A stretch of DNA of 9,093 nt, from assembly GCA_020025735.1 (NCBI GenBank), contig JAHHRP010000075.1, positions 1-9,093 of the forward strand. The letters run 5' to 3'. The notes under the pieces were generated by a model. It was not told where the DNA came from, searched no databases, and saw only the letters and a list, made by a program, of their open reading frames with translations. The DNA comes from Evtepia sp. Its GTDB lineage: Bacteria > Bacillota > Clostridia > Oscillospirales > Oscillospiraceae. Positions within the stretch are counted from its first letter, which is position 1; every line of letters begins with the position of its first letter. A program made the translations under genes and the position numbers. Below are positions 4,937-9,093 of this stretch, piece after piece.

Positions 4937-5707
4937 ATGTTTTGGACTGTTACCCAATCCCTGCTAGCCGGCCTGGGCACGGCGACCCAGTTGTTTGCCT
5001 TGACCTTGCTTTTTGGCCTGCCGTTGGGTCTAGTGATCGCTTTTGGTTCCATGAGTAAGTGGACACCATTCCGTTTTTTGCTTCTGCCCAAGAAGAAGGA
5101 AGCCCTATCCTCTGCGCAGGAAGAGGGATTGCTTCCGACGGAAAAGAACGAGCCTGGGAAGTTTATCAAAGCGTTGGCAGCCTTTCAGCCAGTGCGGGTG
5201 TTGACAGATATTATTGTTTGGATCGTGCGAGGCACTCCGCTGATGCTCCAGCTCATTATCATTTATTATGGCCCCGGCTTGTGGTTTGACAACAATATCT
5301 GGGGTAGTGGCCGAATGGCAGCCTGTACAGTAGCATTTGTCATCAATTATGCCTGTTATTTCTCGGTGATTTACCGGGGGGGGATTCAGGGCGTTCCTGC
5401 GGGGCAGCGGGAGGCAGCTGAGGTGCTGGGCTTTACCAAGCGACAGATCTTTTTTAAGGTGACACTGCTTCAGATGATCAAGCGTATCGTGCCCCCGATG
5501 TCCAACGAGATCATAACGCTTGTCAAGGACACCTCCCTGGCTAGGATTATTGCCATCACGGAACTGATTAAAGCTGGTGAGGCATTTATGAAGTCCGACG
5601 GCATTACTTGGCCGCTGTTTTATACCGGCATATACTATCTGCTCTTTGTCGGTATTCTCACCGTCCTCTTCAACCTCATTGAGCGTAAGCTCAGCTACTT
5701 CCGGTAA
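4937..5707 (+). CDS. Polar amino acid ABC transporter permease
   Basis: The membrane channel subunit (HisM/GlnP-type), probably working as a homodimer because only one permease gene is present. Start chosen at 4937 (MFWTVTQ) because AGAGGAG (4922-4928) lies 8 bases before it; an in-frame ATG at 4916 would put that site inside the gene. Length 256 aa. Membrane segments are at about 8-38, 90-112, 126-147, about 180-210 (weak) and 226-247. The family motif RGTPLMLQ is at 98-105, and the ATPase-coupling EAA loop runs from E159 (EAAEVLGFTKRQ) through ITLVKDTSLARI (193-204). Odd: between the first helix and RGTPL there are about 50 extra polar, charged residues (38-88, including PKKKE and PTEKNEPGK), a loop that is short in most relatives. 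It follows the binding-protein gene and its stop overlaps the ATPase gene's ribosome binding site. Confidence 0.93.
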   Translation: MFWTVTQSLLAGLGTATQLFALTLLFGLPLGLVIAFGSMSKWTPFRFLLLPKKKEALSSAQEEGLLPTEKNEPGKFIKALAAFQPVRVLTDIIVWIVRGTPLMLQLIIIYYGPGLWFDNNIWGSGRMAACTVAFVINYACYFSVIYRGGIQGVPAGQREAAEVLGFTKRQIFFKVTLLQMIKRIVPPMSNEIITLVKDTSLARIIAITELIKAGEAFMKSDGITWPLFYTGIYYLLFVGILTVLFNLIERKLSYFR

Positions 5708-5719
5708 GGAGGCTTTTAT

Positions 5720-6490
5720 ATGGCTATCTTAGACGTGCAGCATATCGAAAAGAACTTTGGTATGACCAAGGTATTGCAGGACATCAATTTCTCCTTGGAA
5801 GAAGGACAGGTGCTGGCCATTATTGGTTCTTCGGGCAGCGGAAAGACTACCTTGCTGCGGTGCTTGAACTTTTTAGAGACCCCGGACAGAGGAAGGATCT
5901 CTGTTTCCGGGGAGACCTTGTTTGACGCAGAGGACCCTTCTACCCAGCGGGAGAGTGAAATCCGACGTAAGCGACTCCATTTCGGCTTGGTTTTTCAGAA
6001 CTTTAACCTTTTCCCACAGTATACTGCGCTGGAAAACGTTACATTGGCCCGAGAATTGATGATCAAACGGGGAGAGAAGCCTGGAGATTCTTTGAAGAGC
6101 ATCCGACGGGAAGGGAAGGTGCTCTTGGCCCAGATGGGATTGCAGGACCGGATGTATAACTACCCTCACCAGCTCTCTGGCGGCCAGCAGCAGCGGGTGG
6201 CCATCGCCCGGGCGCTGGCGATGAAACCTGACATTCTTTGCTTTGACGAGCCAACTTCTGCACTGGACCCAGAACTGACGGGAGAGGTTCTGAAGGTCAT
6301 CCGTGGCCTTGCTGACCAACATACTACCATGATTATCGTTACTCATGAAATGAGTTTTGCAAGGGATGTTGCGGATCAGGTGCTATTCATGGATGGTGGT
6401 TTGGTGGTAGAAGAGGGGCGCCCAGAAGAGGTTTTTGGGAATCCTCAGCAGGCCCGGACGAAACAGTTTTTGGAGAAGTACAAAGGATGA
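5720..6490 (+). CDS. Polar amino acid ABC transporter ATP-binding protein
   Basis: The cytoplasmic ATPase that powers the importer (GlnQ/HisP type, 256 aa, normal length). Every motif is intact: Walker A GSSGSGKTT (36-44), Q-loop Q93 in VFQNFNLFP, signature LSGGQQQR (152-159), Walker B ILCFDE (172-177), D-loop SALD (180-183) and switch H209 in VTHEMSFA. A slightly long stretch in the helical domain (115-131, KRGEKPGDSLKSIRREG) separates the Q-loop from the signature region, which also occurs in relatives. AAGGAGG (5706-5712) includes the last two bases of the permease stop codon and lies 7 bases before the ATG, so translation is probably coupled. It is the last gene of the operon. Confidence 0.96.
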   Translation: MAILDVQHIEKNFGMTKVLQDINFSLEEGQVLAIIGSSGSGKTTLLRCLNFLETPDRGRISVSGETLFDAEDPSTQRESEIRRKRLHFGLVFQNFNLFPQYTALENVTLARELMIKRGEKPGDSLKSIRREGKVLLAQMGLQDRMYNYPHQLSGGQQQRVAIARALAMKPDILCFDEPTSALDPELTGEVLKVIRGLADQHTTMIIVTHEMSFARDVADQVLFMDGGLVVEEGRPEEVFGNPQQARTKQFLEKYKG

Positions 6491-6561
6491 TTGACCGCCA
6501 ATCAAACAAATGAGAAAGGCTGCAACCATTCACTTCAGATAAGAAAAACTAGGACGACGAA

Positions 6562-6610
6562 AGAGAAACGGTGCAGCAAGGGGAGAAACTGCTTCTCTCT
6601 TTTGTATTTT
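6562..6610 (+). terminator. Probable terminator of the ABC transporter operon
   Basis: AAGGGGAGAA (6578-6587) pairs with TTCTCTCTTT (6593-6602), including two G-U pairs, around a 5-base loop, followed by GTATTTT. An alternative longer fold pairs AGAGAA (6562-6567) plus GCAG (6573-6576) with CTGC-TTCTCT (6589-6598). The two folds are mutually exclusive. The T-run is interrupted, so strength is uncertain. Confidence 0.6.
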
Positions 6611-6644
6611 CTGGAATAGGCTGGAGAACATTTCTTGTTTTGGA

Positions 6645-6690
6645 GCAAAAGAAACAGCGGTCTTGAAAGAATGCTTTCAAAACCGCTGTT
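6645..6690 (-). terminator. Terminator of the minus-strand FlxA-like gene
   Basis: The stem pairs 6653-6669 with 6674-6690 (AACAGCGGT with ACCGCTGTT, one C-A mismatch, then TTGAAAG with CTTTCAA) around a 4-base loop. Read on the minus strand, it is followed by TCTTTTGC. It starts 9 bases after the stop codon of the gene at 6699 and also insulates the converging ABC operon. Confidence 0.82.
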
Positions 6691-6698
6691 CTTCTGGC

Positions 6699-7007
6699 CT
6701 AAGCATAGACATCAAGATGCGTTCCGATTGCTGAGGGGTTCTCGGCAGGGGGAGCGCTGGATTCTGTTTCACTCGATTGTCGATTTTCTTGTTGTTTAAT
6801 CTGCTGAATTTGTTTCTCGAGTTTTTCAATTTGTTTTTCCAACATCTCTTTCTGCTCTTTGTCTTTCCGCTGCATGGCCTTTTGCTTCTCGGTGGTCAAT
6901 CGTTGTATCTTTTGCTCTAAGGATCGGATTTTTGATGCAGTATCTGTGCCTTGCTGTGGGGGGAGAGGACGCGTTGGGGTGTTTGCAGAAATGGAAGGAA
7001 TGGTCAT
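6699..7007 (-). CDS. FlxA-like coiled-coil protein
   Basis: A 102-residue soluble protein resembling the FlxA-like family, small coiled-coil proteins of unknown function named after a flagellar-regulated Escherichia coli gene. Residues 1-22 are Thr/Pro/Ser-rich and probably disordered. Residues 24-76 are one long, very charged helix (KIRSLEQKIQRLTTEKQK then EKQIEKLEKQIQQIKQQ) with heptad spacing of Leu/Ile. Residues 77-102 are a Ser/Glu/Pro-rich tail ending HLDVYA. There is no signal peptide or membrane segment. The ribosome binding site AGGAGGTGA is near-perfect, with AGGAGG (7015-7020) 7 bases before the ATG. It has its own promoter and a terminator, so it is expressed separately from the kinase gene upstream on the same strand, though read-through from the kinase is possible. 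No flagellar gene is in view. Confidence 0.8.
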   Translation of the reverse strand: MTIPSISANTPTRPLPPQQGTDTASKIRSLEQKIQRLTTEKQKAMQRKDKEQKEMLEKQIEKLEKQIQQIKQQENRQSSETESSAPPAENPSAIGTHLDVYA

Positions 7008-7031
7008 TATGTCACCTCCTGACGTGAGTAT

Positions 7032-7060
7032 ATAATATGGCGTTCCATGATAGGAAGCAA
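7032..7060 (-). promoter_or_regulatory. Promoter of the FlxA-like gene
   Basis: On the minus strand, TTGCTT (7060-7055) and TATTAT (7037-7032) are 17 bases apart. The start near 7025 gives a very short leader that is almost all ribosome binding site. CCAT/ATGG copies at 7058-7061 and 7044-7047 form a small dyad overlapping the -35 box. Confidence 0.6.
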
Positions 7061-7089
7061 TGGTTTGGTCTTGAATTGTCGTTTGCTTG

Positions 7090-8364
7090 TCATGAAATGT
7101 TCAGTAAGATATTTAGACAGAATTGAGTATCATTCTTTTTTGCTGACATTGCACCATGGTATTTTTCTGCGACAGATTTGATGTTAGAAAGTCCAATACC
7201 CATGGGCGGCATGGGGTCAGCAGAGCAAGTATTGTAGAACTCTAACAAATAGAAATCTCCTTGCTGTTCCCCGCGAATAGAGAGAAATGGTTCCTCTTTA
7301 ATAGATTGACATTCTGCTACTGCGTTGTCTAAAGCGTTGGCAAAAAGAATGCATAAATCAAAATCATCAATTTCACAGGTGTGTGGCAAGAGTAAGGAGA
7401 CCTCAGTGTTGATTCCGTTTGCCTTTGCTATGCCCAACTTTTCACACAATAGGATGTCTACCACAGCATTTCCGGTTTGATAAGGGAAGGAGAGAGCGGT
7501 AGAGGCAGTTTCTAATTTTTTTAGGTATGCTCGGCTTTCTTCAAGCTGTCCATTTTTTAGAAGAGCATCTAGGATCGACAAGTGGTTTTTGATGTCATGA
7601 CGAAAAGACCTTGTCTGTTCATAGCGCATCTTTGCCTCAGAAATGTATATTTTTTGTGCTTGAGCTGCTTGGGTAACTGAGATAAGTTCTGACTGTATGT
7701 GGAAATTTCGGCAGATACGCTGGTAAGCATACGAGGTGCAGAGGAGGGCAACGATCCCAAGCACCTGAATCAGCAGCAATCCAGCGTGTTTTCCTAATTC
7801 AGAGAAAGAGAGCGCAGCGGGGATTGTTCGATACGATGTATAAAGAATATATTGTTCTGCGGCAAAGAAAAACAGTTCTGGAAACAGGAAAAGGCAAAGG
7901 TATGGAGGCTGGATATCTTCTTTAAAAAATAAAATTTTTGATACAGCAGTGTAGCAGAAAACACAGATCACAAAGGAAGAGAGACTTGCTAGTATGTGTG
8001 CTAAATATAGGTGTGGAGCATTTACCCAATGGGGGCATAAAATTGCTTGCACAGAGTTAACAATCCCAAACGATAGTTGAGAAATAGATACGGTAAGAAC
8101 AGAGGCCACCCAGGAAATGGTGGGATGGTTTTGCATCAAAAAGTGGACGATGCCGTATAAAACGATTGCGTGCAGGCCGATAGCACATAGTTCTGGGAGG
8201 TCAAATGGGGGAATCAAGTACGAAAGTGCAAAGAGAAGGGAAGAATATGCGGCGAAGAGTTTTGCTGTTGGCTTTTTACCGGTAAGCGCAGAGATAAAGC
8301 GTGTAACAATAACGCCGTGGGCAATCAGAGAAAAAAGATTAAGAAAGGTGCTGAAGGGTTCCAT
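7090..8364 (-). CDS. AgrC-type sensor histidine kinase (GHKL ATPase domain)
   Basis: The membrane sensor of a two-component system that, by family, senses secreted peptides or other envelope signals and phosphorylates a LytTR regulator. Residues 1-215 hold six or seven membrane helices (about 5-27, 36-52, 58-78, 84-110, 119-146, 155-176, 193-214). A linker helix (225-250) leads to the dimerisation/H-box SFRHDIKNHL with H256 as the likely phosphorylation site. The ATPase domain follows: N-box FANALDNAVAEC (341-352, N343, N347), then MGIGLSNIKSVAEKY (388-402) as the glycine box. Length 424 aa is typical. The ATG is one base after the regulator's stop (TAA-C-ATG), and GAAAGGAA within the regulator gene serves as ribosome binding site, so the two are translationally coupled. 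No agrB- or agrD-like gene is present. The signal is unknown. Confidence 0.92.
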   Translation of the reverse strand: MEPFSTFLNLFSLIAHGVIVTRFISALTGKKPTAKLFAAYSSLLFALSYLIPPFDLPELCAIGLHAIVLYGIVHFLMQNHPTISWVASVLTVSISQLSFGIVNSVQAILCPHWVNAPHLYLAHILASLSSFVICVFCYTAVSKILFFKEDIQPPYLCLFLFPELFFFAAEQYILYTSYRTIPAALSFSELGKHAGLLLIQVLGIVALLCTSYAYQRICRNFHIQSELISVTQAAQAQKIYISEAKMRYEQTRSFRHDIKNHLSILDALLKNGQLEESRAYLKKLETASTALSFPYQTGNAVVDILLCEKLGIAKANGINTEVSLLLPHTCEIDDFDLCILFANALDNAVAECQSIKEEPFLSIRGEQQGDFYLLEFYNTCSADPMPPMGIGLSNIKSVAEKYHGAMSAKKNDTQFCLNILLNIS

Positions 8365-8365
8365 G

Positions 8366-9079
8366 TTACCAGTTCCTTTCTGTCATATGTTGTAACAGTG
8401 CTTGGGTCAATGTATGTTCCCGGAGTCTGGACACGGGGATTTTGCTGCCCTGTGACAGGGTAATTTGTCCGTTGTGGCTGCCGCGAACATGGTCAAGATT
8501 GACAAGATAACTTCTATGACATCTAAAAAAGCGTTTGTCAACGCGTTGCTCAAAATGTTCCAGTTTGTCGCAATGGGTGGTCACAGTTTGGTCCTCTTGG
8601 TGAATATAGATTTTCCGTCCCTGCACTTCACAGTATACGATTTGAGAAAGTGGAATGACTTTACAGCAGTTCCCGCTTTGGAGAAGAATAGATTTCGCGG
8701 CACGTTGCTCTAACGTCACCATGGCTCGAGACATTGTTTTTTTAAACTTTGTGTGGCTGAGTGGCTTCATCAAATAGTCGTATGCCTGCACTTCAAAAGC
8801 ATCAAACACATAATCTTTCAGAATGGTAATAAAAATGAGGAGACCGTTGTGTTTTCTCTGGCGGAGCAGTTTGGCAGTGTTCATTCCGTTGAGTTCTTCC
8901 ATCTTAATATCAAGGAAGATGACATCAAAATCACAAGGACTTTCTAAGAGGGAGCGTCCGCTATAAAAACTGCTGATATGATAGTTTAGATCAGATTTTT
9001 CTTTCATATAGTCTGAAATGTATTCAGAAACTTCTTTTGCCATAAACGGTTCATCATCACAAATTGCAAATTTTATCAT
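8366..9079 (-). CDS. LytTR-family response regulator (AgrA type)
   Basis: Partner of the kinase gene downstream; binds DNA when phosphorylated. With the start at 9079 (MIKFAICDDE) it has 237 residues. The receiver domain (1-120) has the acidic pair D8/D9, phospho-acceptor D57 in IFLDIKM, T85 and K105 in LMKPL. The LytTR DNA-binding domain spans about 128-233 with IVYCEVQGRKIYIH, the family core FFRCHRSYLVNLDHV (184-198) and KIPVSR. In-frame ATGs at 9085 and 9091 exist. I prefer 9079 because family proteins begin M-x-x-x-AICDDE and because GGTGAT (9089-9084) matches the 3' part of the ribosome binding consensus at a suitable distance. The window ends two bases beyond 9091, so promoter and any upstream gene cannot be seen. 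Confidence 0.9.
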   Translation of the reverse strand: MIKFAICDDEPFMAKEVSEYISDYMKEKSDLNYHISSFYSGRSLLESPCDFDVIFLDIKMEELNGMNTAKLLRQRKHNGLLIFITILKDYVFDAFEVQAYDYLMKPLSHTKFKKTMSRAMVTLEQRAAKSILLQSGNCCKVIPLSQIVYCEVQGRKIYIHQEDQTVTTHCDKLEHFEQRVDKRFFRCHRSYLVNLDHVRGSHNGQITLSQGSKIPVSRLREHTLTQALLQHMTERNW

Positions 9080-9093
9080 GGGCATCACCATAC

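Noticed and set aside
5873..6346. Minus-strand open frame opposite the ATPase gene
   Set aside because: It lies wholly within a gene whose motifs are all intact, has no family resemblance and no ribosome binding site that I can see.

Overview
The window looks like chromosomal DNA from an anaerobic, low-to-mid GC Firmicute, most likely a gut Clostridium-group bacterium of the Oscillospiraceae type. This rests on the gene content (RNase M5 with a DUF4093-type tail, reverse rubrerythrin, a stalk-domain secreted protein, an AgrC/LytTR pair, a FlxA-like coiled-coil protein), strong AGGAGG ribosome binding sites and consensus sigma-A promoters. The lineage is an inference from style and family resemblance, not a database result.

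Layout, left to right. Positions 2-535 (+) hold the 3' part of an RNase M5 gene whose 5' end is outside the window. A 16-base TGTGA-N6-TCACA palindrome sits on its stop codon, followed by a sigma-A promoter and a reverse rubrerythrin gene (712-1254, +) that ends in a clear terminator. Next is a small four-helix membrane protein (1474-1899, +) with its own near-perfect promoter, then a 22-bp perfect inverted repeat. A secreted protein (2297-3514, +) follows, with a signal peptide, a stalk-like domain, a Gly/Pro-rich linker and a C-terminal domain resembling a catalytically dead NodB polysaccharide deacetylase. After its terminator and a promoter region comes a three-gene polar amino acid ABC transporter operon: lipoprotein binding protein (3998-4843), permease (4937-5707) and ATPase (5720-6490). 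The right part is on the minus strand: a FlxA-like coiled-coil protein (6699-7007) with its own promoter and terminator, and an AgrC-type histidine kinase (7090-8364) one base downstream of a LytTR response regulator (8366-9079).

The main discovery candidate is the binding protein of the ABC transporter. Its two sequence halves are in reverse order: the segment that is normally C-terminal (GS.GE motif, DALMEVK.G..DA, YGIG.RKG) directly follows the lipoprotein signal, and the segment that is normally N-terminal (GTLVVGI, GFD.DMA, NGMTLT, NPY..NAQVVV) is at the end. This is the arrangement expected of a natural circular permutation. It also lacks the arginine that in this family usually holds the amino acid carboxylate. 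Neither flank shows a leftover half. The transporter otherwise looks complete: the permease has its EAA loop and the ATPase has every motif.

Working together, the lipoprotein, permease and ATPase would form one amino acid importer, with a 15-bp hairpin between the first two genes that could raise the amount of binding protein over permease. The kinase and regulator would form a peptide- or membrane-signal two-component system whose signal gene is not in the window.
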